NCBI GenBank assembly: GCA_018105865.1
Contig: CM030859.1
Coordinates: 2,378,501-2,442,500, forward strand
DNA: 64,000 bases
Source: Metaphire vulgaris
Taxonomy: Eukaryota; Annelida; Clitellata; Crassiclitellata; Megascolecidae
Direction: 5' to 3'
Below, piece after piece: positions 10,498 to 21,548 of the stretch. The notes under the pieces were generated by a model, which was not told the DNA's origin, did not search any database, and saw only the letters and a list, made by a program, of their open reading frames with translations. Position 1 is the first letter of the stretch. Every line of letters starts with the position of its first letter. Position numbers and translations under genes: made by a program.

Positions 10498-10788
10498 CCT
10501 AGGGAATGGCAAATAGGGCAGATGCCCTGGGGAGAGGTGCCACATGAGGAGAGATGCCAAAAACTCTGTGATCTTGCTCTCTGCTCAGCGTAGAAAGAGA
10601 ATAAACTGAGAAAACTGACTTTGAGCATATCGTAGACAAGTTCGCATCAGTAAAAGCAAGAAAAGTGCATTGGTAGTTTTAAACTTGTGTCAATAAATGT
10701 CATGATTTGTTAACTATAGATTTGTCAACCTGCCGACTTAATTTTCTTACACCCTGCCATGGGCGCCAAATACCCTAGGTACGACCCG
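10498..10788. mobile_element. Miniature element, CGGTGGCGTACCTAGGG ends
   Basis: Inverted ends GTGGCGTACCTAGGG and CCCTAGGTACGACCC bound 291 bp. No clear target duplication. Flanks 10166-10497 and 10789-11448 hold no recognisable gene. Confidence 0.55.
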
Positions 10789-11448
10789 GGTATATGCAGG
10801 TGTAATTTTGATTGAATTTAATAGGCTGTGCTTGTAAAAACATAAAGTATATAATAACAGACGTATACATAACCAATTCAAGGTTTGGGTATATATTATA
10901 TCCCAGACGCAAATGTCTCCAAATTGTGTCGAAGAACAAGCTGAACAGAGGAGACAGTTGCGAAACGTACACTTTTCTTAGAATTTTACCGACGACGTTT
11001 TGCTCATCAGGACAAAACACCGCGAACAAAATGCGACTGCAATTTTGATTCAGGGCTATTGCCTCCAGATTTCTATAACGCATGGTTTGGATATAGTACG
11101 ACCCCATTGTCATGTGTGTCATCCACCAATGGCGTGAAGACTTCTCAGCCTCGAGTAGATGTTGGCAAGTATAACAGACTATATCCATTGGCATAAACTT
11201 TGATTAAAGGGAAAGGGTGGGGGTTAGGCCTACCCCTAAATCTTCCAATTCCCTATGGTAGCCTCTCAAAAGGTGAGCGTGGATCGAGTTTAGAGACCTT
11301 ATAGAAGCTTACTTCTATGACTATATCACGGAGAAAATCTAAGTTTTGTAAAAATTTGCTGAAGTCTGATTTCATTGCGTTAGGCATAGCAGCAAAGTAG
11401 GCCTATGTAGTAGAAACTAATATTTTCATTGGTATTGGTTTCAGACTT

Positions 11449-11625
11449 AAGTAAGTAAGTAAGTAAAATCTCGTTAATTTCTAAAGCGCTTTCAAAAGAT
11501 GCACCGAAGTAGCTCCTTATTCCTATGCGCTTAATCTCAAATGAAGTAGCTATAGCCAAAGGTGGGTCGTTCATGCCGGGTCATTTAATCAAAAGGTCGA
11601 GTGGGCAGGACGCTATAGCTATGGA
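11449..11625 (-). mobile_element. (CTTA)n-tailed SINE, longer copy
   Basis: Begins with (AAGT)n then AAAATCTCGTTAATTTCTAA and AGCGCTTTC, and extends through ATGCGCTTAATC to a GCCGGGTCATT end, matching the long copies at 29493 and 56860. It abuts the LINE at 11625-12400. Confidence 0.7.
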
Positions 11626-12400
11626 GGGAATGATTTTATAAAGAGAAATGATTTCAGCCTAGAAAGAAAAACATGAGGAGATGTTGCAAGAAGGGGAGAA
11701 AATTGTGACTCAGAGTTTGTTATTTGGCTTTGATGTAGACAACGAAGGGATATTGGAATTGAGTTCCAAAGCTCGGGTGCCGCATATGAAAAAGCACGAT
11801 TGCAAATTTTGAGAGATGATTGATTCAGAGGTCGAAGGAGAGTTACATGAGAAGAGGATCTAGTAGATCCAGGTTGTTGTGGAATTATCAGATTTCTTAG
11901 GTAGACTGGTTTTGATGTATGGAGTGAGTTATAAGTCATCGATATTATTTTATATTCAATGCGTTCTGTTATCTTGAGCCAGTGGAGAGATTTAAGTAAT
12001 GGTGTAATGTGGCAAAATTTAGGCGATTTAGTTACTGCTTTTGAGCTAAGGCATTTTGAATCGATTGGAGTTTACATATAGAAGCCTTTGGAAGATTGTG
12101 AAACAGTGAGTTGCAGTAGTCTAACTTAGAGTGAACTATTGAAGTGGCAATAGTGGAAGCAGTTTTAATATCAAGGTAGGGGCGAAGGCGACGTAGATCA
12201 CGAATGTGAGCATAACAGGTTTTGATAGTTGAGATATGTGAGCTTCAAAATTTAAGGAGGAGTCAAAAAGTAAATCCAAGATTTTTGCAGTTGGAACAGG
12301 GGTTATTATTGTATCTGGGGCTAAAATCAGCGTGGGATTTTCAATTTTTTTACTTATCAGAGACATTATTAAGAGCTTAACTGTTTCAAATCGAATTTTT
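11625..12400 (-). mobile_element. CR1/L2-group LINE, C-terminal third, broken
   Basis: Minus-strand frames in order: ILDLLFDSSLNFEAHISQLS (after the reverse transcriptase core), then LQSIQNALAQK..LNLSTG, then SLKICNRAFSYAAPELWNSI and FLSRLKSFLFIKSF. This is the usual order at the C-terminus of CR1/L2 elements. Stops and shifts separate the parts. Fragments of the same family are at 50667-50730 and 57650-57800. Confidence 0.8.
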
Positions 12401-12544
12401 GTGACAATCTATTACTTACTTACTTACTTATTGTGACTTAGTTCCCCGTGTCACCACTGGGACACTGGGCAACGGGAACATCAATTGCGATTAAGAAGGC
12501 GCTATAGAAGCTATCGATTCGACTGATCTTATTTCTTTTACAAT

Positions 12545-12731
12545 CAGTGGCGGCTCCACCGGGGGCCAGGGGGGCCCGTGCCCCCCTATTGAGAGCCTGG
12601 CCCCCCCAGTGGCCCCCCAGTTGGGACCCTATACTTAATGCTACATACATTAAACAATAAATGGTTGGCCCCCATGATTAGAAGTTGCCACCCCAACGCC
12701 CCCCACTTGCCAAATCCTAGAGCCGCCACTG
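12545..12731. mobile_element. hAT-like miniature element, CAGTGGCGGCTCCA family, copy 1
   Basis: 187 bp with ends CAGTGGCGGCTCCA and TAGAGCCGCCACTG, exact 8-bp duplication TTTACAAT (12537-12544, 12732-12739). Interior motifs GGGACCCTATACTTAAT and CCATGATTAGAAGTTGCC are conserved in all copies of the family. Confidence 0.95.
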
Positions 12732-12939
12732 TTTACAATATAACGTGTTTCCTCGGAAGATAACATTGCGAAGCTCGCACGGGAGTTAGCTCCTAAATTC
12801 CGTTAATTATCTTAAACAACGTGAAAGAATAAGGTTGGAAGATCGTCTATGCATGGCAACTGGATTGACTACAGTATATTAATTAATCGATCTCAACAAC
12901 GAATTAATATTACGTGTTTATTTCTAAAAATAAATCCAG

Positions 12940-13095
12940 GTACGGCCGTTAGAATGACCGATTATCGCCTGAGTGTTGACATTCCGGTGGCCGTTTGGAC
13001 GACGAAGGAGGAAAGCGGAAACCACACATTGACAACAACGATCGACAAAAGAAACTGTCTTCCGGTCTCAGAGGAAACAAGCCATACAACATCAG
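12940..13095 (+). CDS. Candidate exon, unknown protein
   Basis: After a weak acceptor (AAATCCAG, 12932-12939) a phase-1 frame reads TAVRMTDYRLSVDIPVAVWT and continues KEESGNHTLTTTIDKRN to a possible donor CAG|GTCATT at 13095. Codon use looks protein-like and it begins in phase 1, as the four basic/acidic exons do, but there is no sequence similarity to them. It runs into a (CTA)n microsatellite, and the donor is poor. It could be chance. Confidence 0.25.
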
Positions 13096-13110
13096 GTCAT
13101 TCATCCAGCA

Positions 13111-13132
13111 TACTACTACTACTACTACTAGC

Positions 13133-13186
<54 letters not shown>

Positions 13187-13191
13187 TTACG

Positions 13192-13245
<54 letters not shown>

Positions 13246-13275
13246 GCTACTACTGCTGCTGCTGCTACTAGTTGC
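13111..13275. repeat. (CTA)n microsatellite
   Basis: Over 160 bp of CTA units with a few CTG/GAC interruptions. Poly-Tyr and poly-Leu frames here are artefacts. Confidence 0.95.
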
Positions 13276-13497
13276 TGCTGGTGCTACTGCTAAGGGTTTT
13301 TATTGATGGTTGTATCAGTGAAGTTTTTGATCCTCTGAATTGGATTTTGAAATGGTTCAAGAATTACAATGGTCTATTCGACTGCACGCGAAAAGCATTT
13401 TCAGTTGAATGAGGACACACTGAAAGAAAACTCCCACATTATTATACGAATGTCTCTAATTCTACGTGAACAACTTTACATTCTTTACTAATGCGGT

Positions 13498-14012
13498 CAG
13501 TGGCGTCGATAGGGAAGTGCGGGGAGGGGGAGGGGGTGGTGCGGGCCTCTTCGGGTGACATAAATCGCAACATCATAAGAGGATGACACCAAAACTAAAC
13601 AAGGGAGAGCCATTCCATTTGTGCTAATGGACTGGCACAGGAGGACTCAAGAGCTCCATGGTGAAATTTTGGGGTTGGTGCAGAGCTTTTTTGGGCCGGA
13701 ACGAGGCGGAACGGCGTTCCGGAAAATCTGAACACTGGTATTTTTTGCAGCATTAAATTCATAAATAGAAAATTTAGAACTGATATAGTTGTAGATTTTC
13801 TCTGTATGAATTTAATGTTGTATTGATTATAATCATAATAGTAACTGTTTGGTCGCTACGTCATGTTGACAATTGACTTCTAACTATTGCGTTCCGGAAA
13901 ATATTCTATTGCGCTCCGGAAAATAATTTTTTTTACAAAAAAGTTTTGGGTGGAGGCGACTCCATGTATTTACAGCAACGGGTGACGCCAATATATTCTA
14001 GTGCCGCCTCTG
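13498..14012. mobile_element. CAGTGGCGTCG-ended miniature element with nested repeat
   Basis: Left end CAGTGGCGTCGATAGGG, right end GTGCCGCCTCTG; the flanks AATGCGGT and ATTTGCGG are similar. Inside, 13680-13960 holds a second inverted pair (GCTTTTTTGGGCCGGAACG, GTTCCGGAAAAT). Confidence 0.55.
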
Positions 14013-14374
14013 ATTTGCGGTCATTTGATGATACGCTGTAGTGTTGTCGATTCAAAATTGTTTAGAATTTGCCACGGTGACTTTCTCTCTGTACGCTAAC
14101 CTGAGCGTCGGCATTCGAGACAAGAGAGTATTCAACGCTCCTCAAAACTGTGCAAAGAAACCCAACCGACAGAAACAAAAGCTTCCAGTAAGCTACACCT
14201 AAATTGTCCTTCATACATATAATACCGGCGCTTGTCCGAATGGTTAGTATTACATTACATTACATTACATTACGAAGGTTGCCATTTTCCTAGATGAAAT
14301 ATTATTTTCTCGTTCGTCTCTTAATTTGGTTCCTATGAATCTCCATGAACGCAGAACGGAACTTGAATATCGAA

Positions 14375-14541
14375 AATGGTTATCCATGCTAGAAAATAAC
14401 TTTCCGTAAACATTTGAAGACACATCTGTTTAATTGTGCATATAATAATTGACATAATTGACATTAATTGTAATGCGCTTGCGAACATTGATTGATTAGG
14501 CGCAATATAAATAGCTAATTACATTACATTACATTACATTA
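14375..14541 (+). mobile_element. LINE 3' end with (ATTAC)n tail
   Basis: Reads FRKHLKTHLFNCAYNN then a stop, the usual LINE C-terminus, followed by TAATGCGCTTGCGAACATTG, GGCGCAATATAAATAGC and an (ATTAC)n tail. A separate (ATTAC)n run at 14248-14272 may be a tail of another copy. Confidence 0.75.
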
Positions 14542-14617
14542 TGAAGTACTTTGTCAATCGCCAACGATGATAGGTCCTAAACAGTGAAACTTTGTTATAA
14601 CGTACGTTGAAGGTTGG

Positions 14618-14765
14618 TGGCGGAAGATGGCAGAGTGGGTTACGTGCTGGAGCGTCAGGCTGCTACGGAGCGGGTTCAAGCCCCGTTAGTGCCCCTAGTG
14701 GCGTTCACACAGGCAGTAATGACTTCTAAGCCAATTTAAATCATGCTAAGTTAAGGTCTGTAAAA
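14618..14765 (+). mobile_element. tRNA-derived SINE (family 1), plus copy
   Basis: GGCGGAAGATGGCAGAGTGG head with an A-box-like part, GGTTCAAGCCCCGTTAG B-box-like part, then the tail GGCGTTCACACAGGCAGTAA..CTTCTAAGCC. The tail matches the 3' end of the CR1-type LINE at 58200-58265 (CACACAGGCTTACTTAGCC). Second copy at 4876-4990. Confidence 0.8.
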
Positions 14766-15459
14766 TTTAGTACGTTATACCTGAGGTACGTTATACCCAA
14801 TATGGTCCAATACGGTAGCGCATCACATTGCGGTACGTTACTATCGAATATATGATATATGCTTCCGGTAGCGCCATTTTGGCTGCTTGCACGTGTCTGT
14901 CCGTGCTTCGGAATGTCGCCGTTCTTGGCGGATTTACCGACGTCTTGCGCTTATTTCTTTGCGCTAATCGCGCGGATCGTCGCTTAGCCGTCGTTTTCGA
15001 AACGGTCGGCGATGGTCTTTGCGTCTTCTCTGCGCCGAACGCTCGGATTCACGTCGCCCGTGTCGGCGTGGTTGGGCCGCCATTTTGAGCCACCAGTCAC
15101 TCGACGGAGCCTACAGGCCATGAGGGGCAAAGACTGTTCCGGTTTCGTGCGCGGAATTCCATCTTCAGTCGGTTCCCGTCAGGTTCGGCGATGGATTACT
15201 GTCTCGCAGATGACCGCCTTCAAGGATTCGCCGCCTGATTTTCGCCACGCGGAGAATTTTTCCCAGCATCCATGCGGTCCTTCAACATCCTTTCTGCGTT
15301 TTCGCTGACTCTTCGACGGAACGTCTTCTTGCGGAAGACCGCCTTCTGAAGGGTTCACTGCCCGATTTCAACACGGCAGCGAACTCTTTTGTGCCATCTG
15401 AGCGGACTTTCCCTCAAGACAAGCAATCTTCCGTTCCATGTCGATTTGTCAGCGTTGTT

Positions 15460-15535
15460 GACAGCGCCTTTGACTTTGGCCTTCGCCATGCTACGGCGCT
15501 ATAGAAGTTGTCCAGAACCATAACCATAACCATAT
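15460..15535 (+). mobile_element. LINE/SINE 3' tail with GCGCTATAGAAGTTGTC
   Basis: GACTTTGGCCTTCGCCATGC followed by ACGGCGCTATAGAAGTTGTC and an (ACCATA)n tail. The same 3' end is attached to the LINE at 37090-38460 and to fragments at 17820-17865 and 61060-61140, with different microsatellite tails. Confidence 0.7.
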
Positions 15536-15649
15536 AGCCGAGTCCGTTTTATCGAAATTCTACTGTATTCAGTAATAAATAAACAAATAAATAATTTTGA
15601 AAATAAATAATGCCTCATCCCGAAAAGACCTTTGGCGTAGGTTCAAGGG

Positions 15650-15816
15650 CAGGGTTATTTCTAGCATTCTCAATTTGGGGGGTGTAGGTATTTTCTGGGG
15701 TCACCTGCCGAAAAAGCCTGGCAAGCAAGAAGAGGTCATCCCTGGCTCAAATTGGGGGTGTGTGTCGGTCTCAAATTGGGGGTGTTGGGGGTTTTAGGGG
15801 ATGTAAAATATTCCTG
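15650..15816. mobile_element. hAT-like miniature element, CAGGGTTATTTCTAG family, copy 1
   Basis: 167 bp, ends CAGGGTTATTTCTAG and AAATATTCCTG, exact 8-bp duplication TTCAAGGG (15642-15649, 15817-15824). Interior GGCAAGCAAGAAGAGGTCAT is the shared motif in reverse. Confidence 0.92.
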
Positions 15817-15824
15817 TTCAAGGG

Positions 15825-17317
15825 TCTTGGATGCGCTGGATTGGCCAGAAGGATAACAGACTAGACTATCACCATAATCAACGTCTTTCGCAAAGAAATT
15901 AATTGCAGCTGATGTTGTATTTTGTAGAGAACCTTCGTCGACAGAGGTTCTTATTAAAACAGATGAATGCATGCAACAAACGAACCATTTGGAGATGAAA
16001 TAGACTCATAGTTCGTGTATTATTCTACTACACCAATGATTCTATATTACATCATAAGACAGGAGATCCTTTTCCGCTGACATTTTAAAAGCTTTTATCC
16101 AACTTTTGAACCGTACGTTTCAGTAGATATTCGGTAGCACTGAACTAAGTGTAGCAACTGTTCTTATATTTACACTTCGGTTCTCTGAGAAACCACTCTA
16201 TTTTGTCAACTGTATAATAGCGGAATGTGTGTGTAGCCGTTGTTGTCTGCGTTTGCGAATAAAGATTTTTATTAATAACGGCATGCATGTTTCGGAAGAT
16301 GAGAATCAAAATCAACGTCTCGTTACTGTTTTGGTGACTTTGCGAAATGTGAAAGACAATTGAGAGATATTAGAGATTATCTAGATTATCTATATTAGGG
16401 GCTGTCCATTAATTACGTCAACAATTTAGGGAGGAGGGGGTTTGAAAAAGTTGCACATTTTGTGTATCACTGCACGTTACAAACAGGCCCTGCAATTAAG
16501 TATGCTATACTTCAAGCTGGCAAATTCTTAACAATTAGTATTTTAATTGTTTCTTAAATGAGTCAACTACAGATGTAGATGGGGACCTGCCTTTACCTAA
16601 TGCTATTTTATCGCCTATGTACTTGAACGTAACAGACATAAAGGCTATAATTATATAGCCTACAAGGAGAGCTACAAGGAGAGAGTATGTCATTGTATGC
16701 AGAGGCTAATCGCTCACTATTTGAATATTATTGGGAAACGAGTAAGCATTTTACTCGGGATAAATTAATCATCTATTTATAATAATATTACTATTAATAA
16801 TAAAAGTAATAGTAATAGCCGGATTTTCAGTGGTTTATTAGAATTTCTCCTGTGTTTGAAAGCCACAATCGATCATACATACCTTTGGTAAGACAATTAT
16901 TTTCTTCATTGATTTCAGTTTTACGTGTTACAATTTCGTTAATTCTTACTGTATTTTTGAGCATTATGAACTCTAAATTTTCACGACCAATGAATATAAT
17001 TCGTTTTATGCGACTCTTCGTTGGTTTGGTTCAATAGTTTCTGGACTGTTTGATTAGGCCCCTATTTACTATCTAGGCATATGCCATGCAATAGACCTGG
17101 TCAGAACATTTGAGATAATAATCAATTAATTAATTATTAGTTTACCCTTAGAACCCTAAAGCGGTGATGACCTTTTTGCTTGTCGCACTTCTTTAGGGCC
17201 TCAGAACATCTAAAATAATCGTACATTCAAAACGAAGCATCCGAAAAACTTTGTCCGCGGTCCGTCGGGCCCCCAGTTTCACGGGAGCCCTGATCACGTG
17301 CCTACCATGCCTAGGGG
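15825..17317. other. No gene seen; partial miniature element at 16397
   Basis: GGGGCTGTCCATTAATTACG at 16397 is a left end of the 25818-26236 family; its right end is not found. The open frame at 16852-17037 (hydrophobic, AT-rich) has no recognised domain. GATGACCTTTTTGCTTGTCG lies at 17165. Confidence 0.4.
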
Positions 17318-17412
17318 CTGTCCATTAATTATGTCAACAATTTTTGGGCAATTTTTGACCCCCTCCCCTTGTCAACAACTGTCAACTTTCAGTTACCCCC
17401 ACTTTACTTACA

Positions 17413-17488
<76 letters not shown>

Positions 17489-17767
17489 GGGCGGGAAATT
17501 AGCAGAGTGGTAACAGCGTTGGGTGATGGAACAGGAGGTGGCGGGTTCGATTCCCGCAGGAGCCCTAAAGGTCGACTCAGCCCTTTTCGCGGTGGTAAAA
17601 TGAGGAGTAGTTGTAAAAATCCCTGCGATAAGTCAAACAGGTGCGCTACGCGATGCACTAGCCCCGTATCCGTGGCACTGCACGCCTGGCTGAGTGCTAT
17701 AGCAACGGAGATCAGCGCCGCCCTATGAGCCCATGAGGCTCTGGAAGGACTTTGACTTTTGGCTTTG

Positions 17768-17810
<43 letters not shown>
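17318..17810 (+). mobile_element. Third SINE family between (ATT)n tracts
   Basis: 17318-17405 is a GGGGCTGTCCATTAATTATG-type repeat end. 17413-17488 and 17767-17810 are (ATT)n. Between them 17489-17766 starts as a tRNA-like head: GGGCGGGAAATTAGCAGAGT fits an A box and GGCGGGTTCGATTCCCGC is a good B box, followed by GGAGCCC pairing with the first bases. This is a tRNA-derived SINE, not a working tRNA. Confidence 0.75.
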
Positions 17811-17811
<1 letters not shown>

Positions 17812-17819
17812 TTAGACAA

Positions 17820-17865
17820 TTTCTATAGCGCATTGGGCAAGGCGAAGGCCAAAGCCACTTTAACA
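17820..17865 (-). mobile_element. LINE 3' tail fragment
   Basis: Reverse complement reads GTGGCTTTGGCCTTCGCC and GCGCTATAGAAATTGTC, followed on that strand by the (TAA)n tract at 17767-17810. Confidence 0.65.
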
Positions 17866-17949
17866 TATGCCACTTGTACGAACTATTACCTGTTTACCTG
17901 TACGAATAAGACCTGCTTTCAGAATTACGTAGCACCTTTTTGATTACTT

Positions 17950-18640
17950 CTTTGCAGACATTCTGGACTAACTTGGAAGAAAATTCAGTTTAAAGAAATT
18001 TTTAGCAAAAGGATAGGGAGCGTTTGCAACTCATATGGCTGAGACATGTCTGTGCTGCTGTCAAAGTTCTGATGAAGATGGTTAGGCTTAAACAATTTAT
18101 CCCAGAAATATGAAATTTGCTACGAAGGTATCAAATCCATCTACATAAAGATAATGCTGGTTCACAGCTGTGATCATAAGCTAAAATTTTAAAAAAATTA
18201 CTATTTCTAGTGGAAAAAATATATTTCATTGTTCTTCATTTTCTGGCGATACCATCATCTTCTTCATCATCATCTTCTTCATCGTCATGGTTATCATCAC
18301 CACTATGGTCGCCACTCCAGCAAAATTTAATGAAACAGAAATTATATTTATTGTGACAACTGCTGTAGCTGCTAGAAATATTGCAAGAATGTCTTCAACC
18401 ATCTTCGCGTAAGATTTACCCATATTCGCCGCAATATATCGCATTCTCCCCACTGCCATTAGCATTCGAGAGTTTAGTCTTTAGACTGAAGAGCGTACAT
18501 GAATGAGTAAGAATTTGTTTGAGCGCTTGTTTGTTTTGGGAATTAAGGTCAAGAAGAACCCGTCTTCAGATCTAATGATGTCCTTTTTATCTTCTCAGCT
18601 GTTTGCTCAAAGAGCGCCATAAAAGTTATTCATGAATTTA
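17950..18640 (+). repeat. Duplicated block upstream of gene A (sister: 44045-46200)
   Basis: Several islands match the region upstream of gene B in the same order and orientation: GAAGAAAATTC..AAAAGGATAGGGAGCG and CTCATATGGCT.AGACATGTC near 17970-18050 (44075-44150), a CAT-rich run at 18240-18300 (44303), and GAGCGCTTGTTTGTTTT..GGTCAAGAAGAAC near 18518-18560 (45383-45425). An exon-like acceptor TTTGCAG precedes the first island, but stops fall in the frames that are open in the sister copies. Confidence 0.7.
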
Positions 18641-18998
18641 AATTCTTATTTATAAGATGGCAAAATAGGGGCCGTCCATAAAGCACGTCACACTCGAAAG
18701 ACGAGGTGGCCTAAGAAAGCGAGACAGTTTATGGCAGCCGGAGAGTTGTTACCTGCGCGACGAAACACTTTCAATATTAATAAAACGCTAAAATACTTGA
18801 AAGGAGGTATTGTATAGTGCATTGCAAATATTAAATTATCGAGCGAAGTCGTAAACATGTGATCAGCCACGAATCAAGCAGCAAGACCCATTGACCCGTG
18901 TAACCATCGAGTATGCTGACCATGTTGATCGTAAATGTGAATTGCACCTTACTATAGGCAATTTAATTCTGGCCTTGAGTTTGGCGGTCACCTATATG

Positions 18999-19677
18999 CA
19001 GTGGCGGCTCCACCGGGAGGGCCAGAGGGGCCCGTGCCCCTACTGAGATACTGGCCCCCAGTGGCTTCCCTGTTGAGACCCTATACTATATATATATATA
19101 CTATACTATATACTATCTATCATATTAAAATCGTTATTCTGTATGTCTGTTACCTTCGAGCGTTCTGATTGGTTGCGTTTGAGCGTTCTGATTGTCTGGC
19201 TGTGTGAGCGTTCTGATTGGTTGGCTCAACTTGGCTGTGTGAGCGTTCTGATTGATTACCTTCAAGCGTTCTGATTGGTTGGCTGGGTGAGCGTTCTGAT
19301 TGGTCATTCTGGAATATTCGTTGCCTCGAGCGACGCGAAGCGAAGCTCGCGCGAGCGAAGCGAGCCTTCGAGTTCTAGTACTATATATAAAAATTTACCA
19401 AAAAATATTTAAAAATTGCAAATTTGCCAAAATTGGCCCAAAAATTGCCCAAAAATTGCCAAAATTGCAAACGAAATTGCAAAAATTGCCTAAAATTTGC
19501 AAAAAAATTGCCTAAAATTTGCCTAAAATTTGGCAAAAATTTTCTCGCCCCCAAGAAAAGTGTGAAATGACGCTACTGTACTTAATACTACATACCTAAC
19601 AACAAATGGTTGGCCCCCATGATTAGAAGTTGCCACCCCAACGGCCCCCCACTTGCCAAATCCTGGAGCCGCCACTG
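18999..19677. mobile_element. CAGTGGCGGCTCCA family, copy 2, with inner insertions
   Basis: Ends CAGTGGCGGCTCCA and TGGAGCCGCCACTG with an exact 8-bp duplication CCTATATG (18991-18998, 19678-19685). After GACCCTATA (19078-19086) about 490 bp are inserted before the expected CTTAATACTACATACC resumes at 19580: a Helitron-like copy and a CAGTGGCGTCATTTC-type end. Confidence 0.92.
19130..19380 (+). mobile_element. Helitron-like element, second copy
   Basis: Same order as 1-292: TTATTCTGTATGTCTGTTAC, then GAGCGTTCTGATTGGTT repeats, the GCGAAGCTCGCGCGAGCG palindrome, and a CTAGT end (19376-19380). It lies between AT-rich simple repeats inside a miniature element. 19385-19579 is an AAATTGCC-rich stretch ending GTGTGAAATGACGCTACTG, the inverted end of the family at 42689-42973. 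Confidence 0.6.
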
Positions 19678-19849
19678 CCTATATGAGAAGGAATTTCAAG
19701 CTAATATTTCACTTTTTGCCCGAGATGCATACAATTTTAGGTTTCAATCAATCAATAAACTTCTATGGCGCCACTATCGTAATGCCCAGGGAATCAGCCG
19801 ATGGTGCACCAAATCCAAATAGAATTAGAGCTAGGTCAATCCGGAAGAT

Positions 19850-20000
19850 CAGTCAGAACAGCGGGAGAGCAATCTAAGGGGATAAGCCAAGTCAAACAGG
19901 TAAGTTTTAAGACCAGATCTAACAGATGATAAATTGTTAGTCTTACGAAGTGATATTGGTAATAAATTCCAAAGCTTAGGGCCACACACTGTGAAACAAC
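19850..20000 (-). mobile_element. CR1-like LINE C-terminal remnant
   Basis: Minus-strand frame reads FTVCGPKLWNLLPISLRKTN and then VRSGLKTYLFDLAYPL, the usual LINE end. The wider minus-strand open frame beyond it is repeat sequence of the 18668-20192 element. Confidence 0.75.
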
Positions 20001-20385
20001 TAGTTTCAATTATATTCGTTATCATTGTCGGTAGTTGAACGAGGAACTCGAACATATTAAATAGAAAACCTACGCGACGTAATTTATTGGTTAGTGACGT
20101 ACTTTTACGAGGGCTAGATTTGTGCCAGTTTCTGACAGGGAAGGAGGTCAAAAAATTGCCAAAAATAGCGTGACATACTTCGTGGGCGGCCCCATAATAA
20201 AACCCAACACTGTTGACGAGTTTGCAAACCTGGGGACAGTGCTTTCTGAAACGTGTATTCCTATGGTCACCAAACACTCCATAAGGCGGTCACTGTTGTT
20301 TGACTGTTTCTTCGCGTTAGAAGGTTAATGAATGTCCTTGTCAAACCAGGGCTGTGATTTCAGCTCATTTTTGTTTTTGTTCCAG

Positions 20386-20752
20386 ACAGAGATTTGCCGT
20401 CGTTATCAATGGCAGAGACGAACAACGAATATGCGCAAACAGAAATCCCGGATCAACCGATGGCAAAGAAAAAGCCAATCAAGCCGCAAGCCCCTGGCGG
20501 GGTGACACGAAACGATAAAGAAAAGGTTGCGAAGAAAGGCGGTAAAAGAAAGGCTGCGAAGAACGGTGCTACAGAAGAGGGTGCGAAGAAAGGTGGTAAT
20601 AAAAGAAGGATTGCAAAGACAGAGACAGGTGAAAAAAGAAAGGTTGCGAAGAAAGGTGATAAGAAAAAGAATCCGAAGAAAGGTGATAAAAAAGAGGTTA
20701 ATAAAAAAGATACAAACAACGGTGACGATGCTGATAAGGACGATGCTGACGG

Positions 20753-20784
<32 letters not shown>

Positions 20785-20802
20785 GTGGTGATAATGATGG
20801 TT

Positions 20803-20848
<46 letters not shown>

Positions 20849-21035
20849 CGACGATGATGATGATGATGATGATGATGACGATGATGATGATGATGACGAT
20901 GGTGATCATGATGATAATGGTGATGATGATGATGATGACGATGGTGATGATGATGATAATGGTGGTGGTGATGATGATGATGACGATGATGATGATGATG
21001 ATGATGATGAAAGCGAAAGCGACGATGACGATTAG
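20386..21035 (+). CDS. Gene A: Lys-rich/Asp-rich basic-acidic protein, last exon
   Basis: A good acceptor (TTTTTGTTCCAG, 20374-20385) opens an exon in phase 1: two bases AC, then codons for RDLPSLSMAETNNEYAQTE, running to TAG at 21033-21035 (215 full codons). Residues ~20-110 are basic, with KKKPIKPQAPGGVTRNDK and repeats of the type KVAKKGDKKK; the remainder is almost all Asp with scattered Asn, Gly and Ser, ending DESESDDDD. GAT and GAC alternate in the Asp runs. The basic start aligns with gene B (KKKPIK.QA.GGVT.NDK). An internal Met at 20409 could be a start only if no upstream exon exists. The phase-1 border would fit a separate signal-peptide exon, not found. Function is unknown; charge-segregated mineral- or nucleic-acid-binding proteins look like this. 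A possible ATTAAA signal is at 21287. Confidence 0.65.
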
Positions 21036-21548
21036 ACGGTTATTATCGTCGAAGAAATTCCTAACATGCGACTGAGAAGTCAATCAACCGACATATTTGT
21101 TATGAAGTGTACAGGAGGATTATGATGTCTACAATGAACTCAATCGATCATGGCAACATGACAGCGTTTTGAAATGTGAAGATATTTTCAGTCGTGGACG
21201 CAGTTCGTGCAGTATTAACGAATATAATATAATGCATCGTTTTACTTCATCCGTGTAATTATAATTCAAACTACGGTTGGTCCTTAATTAAAGATTAGAA
21301 GACGTGATTTTGTGTAGGGACGTAAAAGACATGGCATCAACTCGTGCAGTACTTTTGGCAGCTGTAGGCATTTTGTCGGCAAATTTAATTTAGATCCACG
21401 TCTAGTCTAAATTTCAATTTATCCGGTAACGAATTAAACCACCTGCTGTGTTAATTATCGCATTCGACAACCGGTTGTTGCACTGTGGATTTCCTGTTTC
21501 ATTTCTTCATACAAATGGATAACAATACTTAGTTAAACTGTAGCAAAG
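21036..21548 (+). other. 3' flank of gene A
   Basis: Probable 3' UTR to the ATTAAA at 21287-21292. At 21331 a short frame MASTRAVLLAAVGILSANLI ends in a stop; it resembles a signal peptide but has no usable phase-1 donor, so it is not linked to the downstream genes. Confidence 0.35.

Larger units (their letters stand above)
14582..15565. mobile_element. Mariner/pogo-like non-autonomous element with passengers
   Basis: Ends CAGTGAAACTTTGTTATAAC and the inverted GTTTTATCGAAATTCTACTG form the pair seen again at 36517-36940. It contains a SINE (14618-14765), a GC-rich unexplained block (14850-15450) and a LINE 3' tail (15460-15530). No transposase frame is visible. Confidence 0.65.
18668..20192. 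mobile_element. GGGGCCGTCCATAAAG-ended element invaded by others
   Basis: Left end GGGGCCGTCCATAAAGCACG, right end ATAGCGTGACATACTTCGTG..GGCGGCCCC. The sister copy at 46247-46795 stands at the equivalent place upstream of gene B but lacks the younger insertions: a miniature element at 18999-19677 and a LINE piece at 19850-20000. A stand-alone copy is at 21549-21955. Confidence 0.8.

Noticed and set aside
17489..17570. tRNA gene
   Set aside because: Good A and B boxes but stems are poor and a SINE body follows; treated as a tRNA-derived SINE head.
21331..21393. Signal-peptide-like ORF as first exon of gene C
   Set aside because: Ends in a stop after 20 residues and has no phase-1 donor.
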